Positions 51,901 to 62,879 of a DNA stretch of 64,000 bases are shown here, piece after piece. The notes under the pieces were generated by a model. The model searched no databases, was not told the DNA's origin, and saw nothing but the letters and a program-made list of their open reading frames with translations. Position 1 is the stretch's first letter, and the number at the start of each line of letters is the position of its first letter. The position numbers were made by a program, and so were the translations under genes. This DNA comes from Halictus rubicundus (lineage: Eukaryota; Arthropoda; Insecta; Hymenoptera; Halictidae), in contig NC_135151.1 in assembly GCF_050948215.1 (NCBI RefSeq), positions 7,976,220-8,040,219 on the forward strand. The letters run 5' to 3'.

Positions 51901-54900
51901 GAAACAATAAGATTGATCTCTTTTCTTCTCCTCCTTGAAGGATTTCTATTGCACCCCAGGTGCATGAAAGAAGTTTTTCTTCTGTAACACCGAGTCGAGT
52001 GGTGTGGAAATCGTGTTTTATTTTTGGCATGTAAACTTTTCAATGGTACCACCTCAGTTATTGACAAACGCGGTCTCCGTTATTTCTTGAATTCATAAAT
52101 ACAGATAGTATAGCAGCAATATAAAAGAAATTATTATTGAAAATATAAGAATTCCATTTTTAAGATATTATGCATGATTAGTACATATAATGGTGGACAA
52201 AAGAAAATTTAAGAAGTAATATACATATAGATATGATAAATCTACGAAACAGTAAGAAAGACAGTATGGACAAAGGCAAGTTTAATTCTACACATTTATG
52301 ATTAGCATTTTTATATCAAACATTTTATTAGTTTTAATACTTGAATCCCCGTTGCTGTCTATCACATCTTCTTTTCAATTATTTACAAATTCAATGTTGA
52401 AACCAGAGTATTCCAGAGTATTAGTTTATGCATTACGAATTGTTTTGATTAAATGCAACAATCAGTGTAAGAAAAGCTTGTGAAGCAGGAGTTTATGTAG
52501 CAAAAAGGTCCTTAAACCTCATTACATGTTTCTTTGTACTGCTATCTCAGTTAGAAAAAAACGTATTATACTTGCTAACTTCACTTGCACGTTTACTTGG
52601 CTCTCGTTCTTTCTATTGTTAGAAGCAGCGCAGAAACTACTGCACCTCCGACTACATAAGACGTATAAAAAAGCAATATGAATACACAGCCGTTTATCTA
52701 TTCGTTATTACCGGTGGGACAATCAATGATAATAAGATTTTTTTATACTGTACAAGATTGTGTTTTATTAATTACGATTAATATTTTAGATTATAACATA
52801 TAGTTCAAAAAATTGTGAAATAGATGTTTAAAAACGGAATTTATGGTGCCACATATACACATGAAATAATTATACATCCCTGTAATTTCTACATACATCC
52901 TTAACATACATCCTTAATAATACATCCCTAAAAATAATTTCTCGGAGAAAACTAATACTTGTTACAGTGACGCGTAGAAGTGAATAAAAGAAATCAGAAG
53001 GGAAGATTATCTTTTACAAAAAAAAGTTAAGAAAAATTATGCTTTCTGGAAATTTAAATATTCATTATTAAAATCAAAAGATCTTCCAAACTAATGATTT
53101 TTCGCCATAAGTGGTTCAGTACTTTTATGTAAGGAATAACGAGTAGCATCGAGTAGTGCATTAAAAAATATACGATTACACTAGAAAAAACAAAGTTCAC
53201 CTTCATATGATCTCTACGCGTCCACATAGAAAAAAGATATCAACATCGAAACGTGTAGCCCCTGATACCGTTTAACTTTTGTTGGGAACATTTTCTAATA
53301 TCATCAACGGTTTCGGAGATATTTGGCTAGTTCGAATTAAATAGGACACCGTGTATAATTTAATTATAGTTATTGTAGTTTACTAAATCTAATCTCAATA
53401 GATTCTGAATTGGTAATCTCTGCTATCAATTGCCTCTTCAGTGAAGAAAGTTACCTCATTTCCAGCGCGACCTAAGCGACCGTATTCCTGCTGAGGTTGA
53501 CGACAATTTGCAGCACCGTGAACTATGTTCAAGTTGCAGATTTTGCGCCTCACTTTCGACACGGGTTTAGGATTTCCCGGACCTACGCGAAATATTTGAA
53601 ACGTGAACGAAATCGCCAGTTTGTCCACGCTAAATTGTTAAATTGTCGCTACTTTCGCGAATAGTTCAAGTTATCGATTTCAGGAATCCGGTTCTCCGTA
53701 GCATTATAATTAACAACGAGCCTACCATCGAATATCGGATATAGAAGAGGTTCTTTTATCGGCTACCTTAAAAGAGGAATAAATAAGGCACTTACCTTAT
53801 TTGTTTAATTCTTTCTCATTTTCTATCCATATTTTGTTCTTTCCCTTCAAAACCATTTCTGAAGTTAATTTTAAAGAAACTTAGATGAACATATTATTTC
53901 TGAATTGTCAATTTACAATCATGGCAAAGAAATCGCTTTGGTCAACGAATTAAATCCAAGGTGAACAAATGCTACAATTCGCGTGGACGAATATAAGTAG
54001 TTTTAACAAAATGCATCGATTCGAAAAATAGGTGCAGTCGCATTTTTTAGTTGCACTGGTGCATAAAAAAGCATAAAACCAATATCAGGACATGCTCCAC
54101 TCTACACCATTTAACTTCGCCTTATGATTTAAATTTAAAGGCCTGAGCTTACGCCAGTCTTTCATCTTTTCCGAACGTTTCATCTATGTAATATTCGTAA
54201 TATTCATCTATGAAATTAAATATTTGGGTTATATGAACATGGTACTTGTATAGGCATGGAAACGTAAAGAATAGCGGTTTTTGATTTTTTAACTATGTGC
54301 TCTGACTTTGAAAAATCGGAAAAAATGGTATGTTAAAAACCATAACGAGATGCTAAAACTGTAAAAATGTAAACTTAGTATATCATAACTTCTGCAAGAT
54401 GAAGCAGAAAATTCCGAAGCTAAAAATTCTGAGAAAATTCAAAGTATTTTCTTTCGATAAGCTGTCGAATGGCCTATTGCAAATCCAATTTGGTTTGAGG
54501 GCACTCTTGACCTTCTTATCCGGCTACAACCTTTGCAGAAATTGCCTTGAAACCATAATTATTCACAGCACTGTAGATTAAGAGTAAATTTTTAGTCGGA
54601 GATCAGCAAAATCTACGTTTCTGAACTTCAAATCTAGAGTTATTATTAGAGTACTGAAGACCATTTTCGAATTATTTCATTACACTTTCCTAAGTTAAAA
54701 TTAAATGCAGTCCTCTGAAAATTAACTATAGGTGTCACGAAACAGACCTATTATGAGACCAATTGCCCTGGAGTTGTGAGGGAAGTCATGCTCGAACATG
54801 CTGCATTGAACTGGAATTACCATTGAAGCGATCGATAAGGTCTCCGGATTGCGCATACTTCAGCACCGATCTTATTCGGAGCGAAATGGCATCTCGGACA

Positions 54901-57759
54901 GATAAATGCATTAAGATGACGAGTATCGGTAGAAATTGGTTTCCTAATTACAGTCGGATGGTTCATATAATATTCGGCGGGTTCTATTGTTGAATTTGAG
55001 TTTAATTGAAATCGAAAGCAAATTTCTGATCAATTTCTAATTGATTCAAGCTTCATGAAATATAATCAAACGAAAATAATGAAGCTGTTTCATGAGACAT
55101 ACGTTCCCACATGAACAAGGTATACTATTTAAAGTGAATCACCGGAATTACTCCAAAATTATGAATAATATTAAAATTGCTATGAACAAAAGTTACATGG
55201 TTTCGAGGGAAGTATAATTCTATGTTTATGGTTTTTTTAGGTGGAGGAGTAGAGGGCACATAAATATTACTTCCAATTCTTTTTTTAATAGAACTATGTA
55301 TTTTTGAATACACTATGTAAACATTTTTCTGCAAACTCGAGGTCAGTTTGAAATCCATCATTATTTTTTATATATAGCGTGTAAGAAGGAATGTTTTTCT
55401 CGAAAATGTTACAAATTGGACCATCTCTAAACAGACTAAATTTATTTTAGATTTGAAGGCTGAAGCTTTCCTTTTACAACGACTCTCTAAAACTTGACGT
55501 ACATAATATAATTGAACTTAGAAACTTCAATCTTCGAATACAGTGAATCCGGGATATACGTCGCCGAGGCTTCTAAGTTAGCGGTCGCGGAAATATCCCT
55601 ACTACAGCGGGGAAATCGGATTCAAAGTCAAAAAACTTTCGATAGGAATGAGGTAGAGCGATGAAATTTTTTTTCAATGAAAGCTGAAACTTTGTAGAAT
55701 ATGGGAAAAATAGAAAGATTATTACCATCCATTCATTTCAACGAAAAAATTACTTCATTAGTTTTTGTCACAAAAATCTATTTTTTGCAAAATCCTGAGG
55801 TCGTAGACAAATTTTGAGACCAGATTTGAAATCAGCGTGAAAAAATCTATGGGAAATGATGTATAGCATGTTATAAAAAAATTTTTTCCGCGCGTGGTAT
55901 TGGAAAAACTAAAATTTTCTTGAATTTGTGCGCGTTTAACGAATTTTCTCGAGGTTAAAAAACGTTTGTACCACAATCTCTCTATTTTGCCCATATTCTA
56001 CAAAGTTGCAGCTTTCATTTAAAAAAAATTTCATTGCTCTACCTCATTCCTATCGAAAGTTCCTTGATTTTGAATCCGATTTTGTCCAAATTGCCCACTG
56101 TGCGCCGCTGCCGAGGAGTGTGAACATAACACAGGTCGGGCATATCGGTGTGAGACCAGGAGACCACTACTAATCTAATAACAAAACTTCTTTATTTTTT
56201 ATTATTTTTTTATGGGACTTTCACCAACATATTCGTGGCATTTTTCTAGTGAAAATGATACCAAATATGATATAGTTACGATGATATTTACTTGTGCAAT
56301 GAACGATTAAAGTTTCGGACGCAAAGAACGACAGTGTATGGGAAAGAAAGAGACGCGGAGAGTCGAAGCGTTCGGAAAAGATGAAAGACTGGCGTGAGCT
56401 CAGGCCTTTAAGGACCGATATCGTAATCCCTTTTCGTACGTCGCGCCAATGGGCGCGAAAAAGTTACATGACCGTAGCCTAGACCCAGGGGGCCCGGATG
56501 CCTTTTCGCCAGAAAGAAAATTTACGCTCCGAGCCACGGAGCCACTGGGAACGTCTGACCAAGAGAACATCCCCGGAGAGAAAAAATGAAAAGGACCTCG
56601 AGCCAACGACCAAAGGACCGGAAGCATCACCGAAGTATTAAGCTTAATTGTTCTCTATATTGTCTATCTCACGGACTTCGTCCGTTTCGTGACAATTTCT
56701 ACGTGGCTCGAGTAGCATTCGTGATGGGTCCTGTTCGATTACGGTTCGCCCTTTTGTACAACTTAATATTTCGTGTACAGCTTAATTCCACGTGTTCTCA
56801 CGTTATCGTAAAACCAGTCGTCAAAACCATCGTGACCTCGCGTGCGGATTAGAGACTCGGGTCACCGCCGACGCGGATTGCTAGAGCCGTCCCGAGACTC
56901 GTGTTTTCATTTTTTCTCTGCCGCCCGACCAGCCAACGGGCCGCCGATTTCAACGGGATTGAATTTGTTATATTAAAAGCGCGAGCGAGCCGACCACTCG
57001 CCATGTGCGTTTCCTCTGTAACGCCGCTGTTAAGTTTGTATAATCTTTTTCAACGAATTTTAGTTAGGCCTGGGTTAGGGTCCTTGGGAAGGAGACCTTG
57101 CCTCCCCTTAAAGGACATATTCGGTGATTGGGAAAAGGCGAAATTCGATATTATAGTTATGCTAACAGTTTCTTGTGAATGTCTAGATATCCAAGGTCGA
57201 TAGGCGGTGACATGTATGGGAAGAAGTTGTTCAGTACGATGACCTTGATAATATATTTCAAGGTGCACGAAATCGATGATGGTCCCTCTATTCCGAATAA
57301 TTACCAAACCTTTTCAACAAAGGGCGTTCGAGTTGCTGGCTCGAATGCGTACGGTTAGCTGTAATATAGCCGTTATATTCTCATTCATAATCAGAAAAGC
57401 GTAACGATGAAAGTGGCGTGTAACTCACCTGGAAGATAGTAACTTTCTTCAACACCGACAGATTCACGTGAAGGGCCAATTCGGTCTTCAACTTGTCTGG
57501 AAGCAGGCCCAGCGCCGTGTTGATATCCCCGCCGCCTTGTATCCTTCCGCGAGACCAGCTGTAGTCGTACCACCTGAGAACCCGTCTCTTCATCCCACCC
57601 GGGACCTTATGATGTCTCATGTAGGTCTTCGCGCCGTCCAGAAGTCTTTCGAACTCGAGGCGGTTTGCGTTCCGATTGGTGATCACGTTTCCAACCTGTC
57701 CGACGATCGTCGCGAATATGAAGACGCCGATCAGGTAGCTGACTATCGTGAAGACGTAC
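33993..57759 (-). CDS. CngL: Cyclic-nucleotide-gated channel, CngL-like, 3' part
   Basis: Cation channel opened by cGMP/cAMP. Exons (minus): 57429-57759, 42824-43047, 39819-41034, 37036-37503, 33993-34583. They encode the last 942 aa, and every junction is in phase. Exon 1 has S6 (YVFTIVSYLIGVFIFATIVG) and the C-linker (NRNANRLEFERLL, MKRRVLRWYDYSWSRGR, LPDKLKTELALHVN). Exons 2-3 hold the cNBD, with the phosphate-binding cassette FGEIGILNL and the RTADVRS phosphate contact. In my alignment the C-helix position that is Asp in CNGA1 is Ala here. A long low-complexity tail follows (QPQKQP repeats, three LP-hydrophobic motifs, a SILK/RVxF pair), then the coiled coil IRKRDEIISQLQARIQELEQ and a very acidic C-terminus. 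S1-S5 and the pore must lie right of the window; I found no such exon in 57760-64000. CngL is preferred over CngA/CngB from recalled similarity of the C-linker and cNBD. Confidence 0.87.
34705..35496. mobile_element. Outer MITE with about 110-bp inverted arms
   Basis: Left end tacagggactcaagatat (34703) and right end gagtccctgta (to 35498), with TA at both edges. Arms include gtgattctacaccttaggat and gatctgttaaaaaa, which return inverted at 35400-35460. Located in the last channel intron (between 34583 and 37036). A second element is inserted at 34898-35231. Confidence 0.8.
34898..35231. mobile_element. Inner MITE nested in the outer one
   Basis: Starts TACAGGGTGTCCCAAAATGA and ends with the reverse complement of tacagggtgtcgaaaatgg. 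The arms continue with tataaa and ggaggggatgat against ggaggtggtgat, giving about 55-bp imperfect TIRs. About 334 bp, no ORF beyond a short open frame. Confidence 0.8.
36230..36420. repeat. Copy of the gaagagctcagg element
   Basis: tgaagagctcaggacaacaa followed by cggtcagctcgatttcgacg matches 41434 onward almost base for base for about 130 bp. Its right part ends in gcaacaaacggtta. Lies in a channel intron. Confidence 0.7.
41434..41720. mobile_element. MITE with tgaagagctcagg terminal inverted repeats
   Basis: Left tgaagagctcaggtcagcaa and right ttgttgccctgagctcttca are inverted copies. The interior carries several direct and inverted repetitions of gtttgttgccccgaa. A related copy is at 36230. 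It lies in the channel intron between exons at 41034 and 42824. Confidence 0.75.
44408..44705. repeat. Hairpin repeat related to 53190-53355
   Basis: Starts acacagggtgtaaaa. gacctccatatgtcccaaat (44470) and aggacatatgaaggtca (44562) form an inverted pair. The tail gaccttcatatgtcctttac plus gcgtccacctaca (44661-44690) resembles 53200-53230, so this is a dispersed family. Channel intron. Confidence 0.5.
49386..49662. mobile_element. pogo-like MITE copy, right half missing
   Basis: Begins TACAGTAAATATTCGATCTA and contains ctgcggggcataccccacg, cgggtatatcggtgtgaacc, and gtggcatttttctaatt. It then stops, lacking the second arm. Confidence 0.6.
49713..50752. mobile_element. Long-armed palindromic MITE, interrupted
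   Basis: The left arm starts tttttttgtaaatacgctgt and includes gtctcactctggtcata. It is interrupted at about 49778 and resumes at 50445 (tttcaattttgaaagc, catatgcgtggtc). The right arm (about 50575-50752) is the inverted counterpart: gaccacgcatac, tttcaaaattgaaa, tatgaccagagtgag, cagcgtgtttacaaaaaaag. Arms are about 180 bp. In the channel's 14.4-kb intron. Confidence 0.75.
49778..50444. mobile_element. Near-perfect palindromic MITE inserted in the previous one
   Basis: Starts TACAGTCAGTCCCGTAAGTA and ends cgtacgaatacgtaagtgag. Arms pair along almost the full length: cgtacgctcttaaaaatc with gatttttaagagcgtacg, gatcactacataa with ttatgtagtgatc, and atcggtcaacattgc with gcaacgttgaccgat near the centre (about 50110). 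About 665 bp. TACAGT ends suggest Tc1/mariner relatives. Confidence 0.8.
51228..51549. mobile_element. pogo-like MITE copy with both ends
   Basis: Left TACAGTGAATTCTCGTTACT and right ataacgagaattcactgt are inverted. The interior gactcttaggtttccagcgt matches the copy at 12645-12950. Channel intron. Confidence 0.75.
53395..53600 (-). pseudogene. Possible relic of a DEAD-box helicase C-terminal motif
   Basis: The minus-strand frame ends EYGRLGRAGNEVTFFTEEAI, which resembles motif VI and its downstream residues in DDX52/Rok1-like helicases (HRIGRTGRAGN...TFFTEED), with the His-Arg lost. The rest of the frame is not recognisable as helicase. It lies in a channel intron without flanking exons, so a degraded retrocopy fragment is the likeliest explanation, and chance similarity is possible. 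Confidence 0.3.
55539..56410. mobile_element. pogo-like MITE interrupted by another hairpin
   Basis: Starts TACAGTGAATCCGGGATATA and resumes after an insertion at about 56095 with gccgaggagtgtgaacataa, cgggcatatcggtgtgagac and acatattcgtggcatttttc. It extends to agactggcgtgagctcaggc near 56400, a segment also found inverted at 54140-54175. Confidence 0.6.
55606..56092. mobile_element. Palindromic insertion inside the pogo-like copy
   Basis: ggattcaaagtcaaaaaact with cgataggaatgaggtagagc (55618-55660) returns inverted as gctctacctcattcctatcg (56036-56055) followed by attttgaatccgatttt. Arms are about 110 bp around a central region, with no ORF. Target duplication not resolved. Confidence 0.65.
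56411..57200. other. Unexplained GC-rich stretch in the channel's long intron
   Basis: Markedly more GC-rich than its surroundings, with no coding frame supported by splice sites. 57060-57110 contains a gttaggcctgggttagggtc segment whose reverse complement recurs near 37725 and 39185 (cccaacccagacctaa), so at least part of it is dispersed repeat. Confidence 0.35.
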
Positions 57760-57850
57760 CTATGGATCAAGAAGCGAGAAAAAGAGCCGATCAGTCCAAG
57801 GAGGATGTGATCACTGTCCTTGGTACATGGACGAGCGGCCCCCGCCGGAG

Positions 57851-57928
57851 CCTTTCTCCTTTCTTTCTTTCCTCCTTTCTTTCCTTCTTTCTTTCCTTCT
57901 TTCTTTCTGTCTTTCTTTCCTCCCTTGC
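57851..57928. repeat. (CTTT)n-type pyrimidine microsatellite
   Basis: Imperfect tandem ctttc/cttt units just upstream (in the direction of transcription) of the channel exon that starts at 57759, so it lies in the intron close to the acceptor. Confidence 0.85.
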
Positions 57929-58464
57929 TTGACTCTTCCCTTTCTTTCGTCCAATTCCCTTCATCACGTTCAACCATACTCCTTCCTTACGACTCACCTA
58001 ATTACTTACTTTCTCTGTTACTCTTCCACCCTCAATCATGACATCCACTCATGCTACCCTCCGCTCTATTGCGCTCAGTAGAACGCGAGAGAAAGGTTCA
58101 AGAACGATCGAACGACCGCCAGAGATTTTTCGAACTTTCGAGACCCGATCCCCAACTACGATTTCGGCTTGTCTGATCGACCCCTAAGGGAAATCGTTGC
58201 CGGAGCTGAATGTTTGGAGACTTTCGAATTTTCTAGCTCATCGAATATTCATGCGAAACTGATCGATAGAAGATTGCAAGTTCCTTTTCCATCGTAATGT
58301 AGACGTTATTAAAAAATGATCATTTGCCAGCGAAATAAAAATTAATGTGTCTTGATGTCTTTGCTTGCAGATATTACAAGAACAAAAAAAAAGGATATAT
58401 TGAGCATTTGAATCAATAGCTTGACAAGTTCAAAGACAAACAGAATGTGTCACGTTAAGACAAT

Positions 58465-58958
58465 TACAGTGTCTACTCGATAAATGGTCAAAACAAGGGA
58501 TCAATAACAAAATTTCTTTATTTTTCTTCTTTATTGATGGGATTTTTCACCAACATATTCGTGGCATTTTTCTAATGCAAATCATACCAAATTTGATATA
58601 ATTCCGATGACAGTGACTTGTGTAACGAACGACGGAAGTTTCGGGCGCAAATAAGGACAACGTATGGAAAAACATTTGAAAGTCTTTACGTCATACGCTG
58701 TCCTTCTTTGCGCCCAAAGCTTTTATTGTGCATTATACAAGTAAATATCATCGGAGTTACATCATATCTGGTGTCATTTTCATTAGAAAAATGCCACGAA
58801 TATGTTGGTAAAAATTCCATGAATAAATCAGAAAAATAAAGAAGTTTTGTTACTGGATTAGTAGTGGTCTCACACCGATATATGTACCTGACTGGTATCA
58901 CGTTACACTTCTCGGCGACCGAGGCCTCTCCGAGGGCAATTATCGAGTAGATACTGTA
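58465..58958. mobile_element. Complete pogo-like palindromic MITE
   Basis: Left TACAGTGTCTACTCGATAAA and right ttatcgagtagatactgta with TA at both ends. Arms pair extensively: caccaacatattcgtggcat near 58550 with atgccacgaatatgttggta near 58790, and gacttgtgtaacgaa with the inverted copy at 58735. At about 494 bp it is the best full-length copy of the family in the window. Confidence 0.8.
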
Positions 58959-59760
58959 ATTATTTAATACGGTTCTTAGGAGACAATAGAAGATAGTGAA
59001 AAACATGAATTGGAACACCAGTTGAGTATTAATCTTAAAACAAATATACTTTATTATGAATTAACTAGTTTAAATGCTGTTTCTTTTTTGTACCTATTTC
59101 ACCTTTTGAAATTGAAAACATTTCTTTGTATCTAGTGCTCGCGTATGTGCAAAGTTTTCGAAATGTGTACGAGAATATATAAAAACTCTTTCCATGTTTA
59201 TTAGCTGTCAGGCTTATGTAAATTACGATTTCCATAGGTTATTTCGCGAAAATTAGAGCGGGAAAGCTTTCATTACACCAACTAGAGAATTTATCTTTGT
59301 TAACATGTACCTATAAACATTCTCTTACTGTTTCCAAAGTGAATGCAAGGGGGATGCACAAAGATGGACAGTTTATTTCTAAGATTTATCTGATTATATC
59401 TGTTAACGGAAGTTCTGACACACTCTCTGTTCCGACTTCGATAATTATACAAATATTTTACACCTGTCTCCCATTTTCAATTATTTGGAAATCGCGTTCT
59501 CCACACAATTAGAATTCTTTTGTGACCAATCGCAATAAAATTTTGATTGAAAATTGCTATCGAATCTTCGAAGTTGTAAAACCAAATGGTAATCGTGTTC
59601 GCGTACAATAACAGTGAAACTTTTAGTTAAGCATTTCGCGGTTGCAGTGACAATCCTAATAAATTGGAATATCTGTCGAGAAAGAGATCCGATGGCAATT
59701 TTATCTAACAAATAGCTCGCGTTTCAATGTTGATGTTCTTACTCCTACACTATGCTGATA

Positions 59761-60197
59761 TACAGGGTGAAGCTCCCAAGACTTTCACCGAAAACATCTC
59801 CGTTGTTTTTAGTAATACGAAACATTGTTTGGTTGAGTGGGGCAATTATTTTGACGGAGAAGTTTTTTTTTCTAAAACAAAATAAACCAAACACAAATAT
59901 AAATAATGAAATAAATGTAAATCATAATGATATAATATGCCATAAAGCTCTGCACGGCACGGCAGTTTGTAATCAAAAGATGTTTATCGACAATGTTTCA
60001 GTGTTTACATCAACGGATCTCTAGTACAGTACGGTAAGCATGAACTTGGTCTTCGTACGTTAAGTTATGCTTTTTCAAGAATAATTCCTTCGCAGGTTAA
60101 ATTTGTAACATTTAACGTTTCTTCCTGAAACATTTTTTCGTATTATTAAATATAACGGAGATATTTTCGTTGAAAGTCTTAGGTGCCTCACGCTGTA
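59761..60197. mobile_element. MITE with about 45-bp TIRs
   Basis: Left TACAGGGTGAAGCTCCCAAG and right aagtcttaggtgcctcacgctgta (to 60197) are inverted, with further pairing of gaaaacatctccgtt and aacggagatattttc. TA flanks. No ORF of note. Confidence 0.8.
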
Positions 60198-60539
60198 TAC
60201 ATTGTTCTAAGCAGTGCTCTGCTTTTTTTTTTATCACACATAACTGTATATACATCATTTACGTTCGCATCACCCACGCGTTTAAACAACCACGCGCACA
60301 CGCACGCACACGCAGCACACATACAAGTACATATATACTGGCAGAGAGGCAGGCTCGCATGACCTTCTTTTTCGTTTTATTCTGCAACGTTCGTCCCGTG
60401 GCGAAAATTCTCATCTGCCCATTACCCTTTTCTTCCTTTCTCTCCAGAATTCTCGTGCTTCCGTTGGCCCCGACCAAATCAGCGCTCCTGTCTTTCATAC
60501 CCTGCCTTTCCATATTTATATCTTTCAGACCTTCACGCT

Positions 60540-60545
<6 letters not shown>

Positions 60546-60577
<32 letters not shown>

Positions 60578-60596
60578 TCTCTTTCTTTCTCTCTTT
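60546..60596. repeat. (CT)n microsatellite
   Basis: CT dinucleotides with two interruptions (ccct, cttt). Confidence 0.95.
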
Positions 60597-60869
60597 CACT
60601 GTGTCAAATTTCCAAACGTCTCATTTCCGCGTACGTCAACGCTTTCACGTTCGAACGTAATTGAATTTTCTGCACGTGAACAACACATATCTATGAACAT
60701 TTCCACGCAAAATAGCACAGAGTTTACCATAGCGTCACCGATGTTCTTTAAACTCACAGGATTTGTTGTGCACTTGACAAGTGAAGTTGTGTAAAATTTT
60801 AGCAGCGTATCTTAAACTGTGCACACGCTTACGTAGGATTCTGTAGTATTTAATTAGTTGTTTGGTAGA

Positions 60870-60960
60870 AACAATAGGACTTCGATTAACCGGATCACGA
60901 TTATCCGTGGCCTCGATGAACGGAGGTCTCGATTGTCCAGGGTCTTCTGTTTACTAACAA
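60870..60960. repeat. Tigger/pogo TIR-like fragment
   Basis: acttcgattaaccggatcac, cgattatccgtgg, cctcgatgaacggagg and tctcgattgtccaggg are four successive variants of the cctcgataatccgg-type terminal motif of pogo/Tigger elements. Only this fragment is visible. Confidence 0.4.
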
Positions 60961-61682
60961 CAAACGTTTGCAAACATCAACCAACGCGACGTTATGATGA
61001 GCTACAAACGTTTAAAGATGGTGAAAAATGCAGTTTTTCATGATTTTCGGCCTACAATTGTGATAAATTTAAGGACTCTTACATCTTTCAAAACCTGTCG
61101 TTTTTTCCCGCATCAACCGACTTGGACCATGCAAAAGTGGTATAGCTACGACAAAAGTTGTTGAATAAATTGTACTATCTGCGCTCAGCTGCTTCATCTT
61201 TTCAGTTGGAAAGTTAACGAAGCTTCATAAACCATTTGATAGAATATATTGTTCAGTACCAAACATCTTTGAATCAATTGACAAACTTTGCAAACCGTGT
61301 GGGTTACATATCGATATCTTGCATATATCGAGCATCGATATTGATGCCGCCATAACACTCTATTACGTCACCCGCGAGTCCTGACAAAGAAAAGGACCGC
61401 GAGATATCGCGACACTAGAAGCACGCGTTCGCGAGGTGTCATAACAATAAGATTGTAAATTGCTTCGCGCAAGCTTTGAAAAAGTTACGTGACGGCAGGG
61501 ACGAACTTCCGTGTGTCCATGAGACATAAATTCATGAAATCTTGCACCTTGCGTTGTTTGCAAGGATCAAAACGTATAATTTTGCTGTCGAGAATCGCGT
61601 CGGACAGACACCCGTGAAACTACTTCGTTACTAAATGTTCAAAACCCGCGATTGCTACGATCGGATTTTGCATGGTCACGAC

Positions 61683-62275
61683 CACTCTGCCGCTACCTCT
61701 ACCGAGATTACTCTGAGGTCACACATCGTGCCAAAGGGTGAATTCCTTGGTTGCGTGGAGTGACTGAGGCTTCGTGTGTTTCTCTATCCAGACCACTTAT
61801 ACGGGAATTCGGGCGAGTGCATGGATGGTCTGACGAATCCACAATCGTACAATCGCGAAATACGCAGGCGAATCGTTCGAACCGCATTAAGTTTACCGTT
61901 GGGGTCGAATCGAGATGATCGGACCTCGCACGATCGCGGACACTCTGCCGTGACCCTTACCAGAGATTACCCCGAGGCCACGTATCGTGCCAAAGGGTAG
62001 ACTCCTGGGTCCCGTGGAGACCGAGGTTTAGTGTGTGTCTCCACCCAGACCACTTGTACGAGTATTCGGCCAAGTACCTGGATGGTCTGACGGGTCCGAC
62101 ATCGTTTGATCGCGGGCACTCTGCCGTGACCTTTACCAGAGATTGCTCGGAGGCCACGTATCGTGCCGAAGGGTAAACTCGTTGGTTGCGTGGAGTGATC
62201 GGGGTCTTGTGTGTGTATCCATCCAGACCACTCGTACGAGTATTCGGCCGAGTGCATGGATGGTAAGACGTGTCA
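61683..62275. repeat. GC-rich tandem repeat, 176-bp and 258-bp units
   Basis: cactctgccg starts at 61683 (variant), 61941 and 62117. Each unit contains tatcgtgcc(a/g)aagggt, a gtgtgt block, ccagaccact and a gagtattcgg(c/g)c(g/a)agt block in the same order. Unit 1 is about 80 bp longer owing to extra sequence around 61860-61920. Function unknown; the units contain short minus-strand open frames but no consistent coding signal. Confidence 0.75.
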
Positions 62276-62879
62276 CGAACTGCTACATCGTGGGATGCAA
62301 TCCGGGTCGGGTTATCGTTCTAATTAAAATTCGGATAGCAGGCGTAGAGGCAACGCGAGCGTTCGTCACACGTAAGTCGCAGGCCGCTTACGTGTTACGT
62401 GTTTCGGTACGGATTACCGATAACCAGTGTTCTACGCGTCATCACGTCGGTGTTTATTACCCTACGCATCACAACCGATCACGGGCCTTCCCGTTTTTTG
62501 TAAATAGTTCTTCCAAGAATATACCGCCTTTTGTTGTTCTATTTGGGTCTCCAACATTTCATTTATCTCGTCCAAACCTCGCCGCTATCCAGTCCCCCGA
62601 GGTAATTTAAATTAACCTCGGGAAACCGAAGAAAACGGAAAATTTAGATATACAGGAAAACGGTTACAACTTATAGCGCAAAATACTCTTCAATTCCTTA
62701 TAAAAACAACTAATGTTGTTTATTGTTCACCCCGAGTAAAAAAACTGATTACGTTCATGGAGAAGCTTATGTAGAACGACTTTTCAGCAATAGAAACAGC
62801 GAGGAGCGTAGCACACGCTTATGGCGTAAAGCGTAAGGTCAGCGGTGAATACGGAAATTCGATTTGCAATTCGTAGGGT

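Noticed and set aside
57468..57932. 154-codon plus-strand ORF
   Set aside because: Antisense shadow of the channel S6/C-linker exon running into a CTTT microsatellite.
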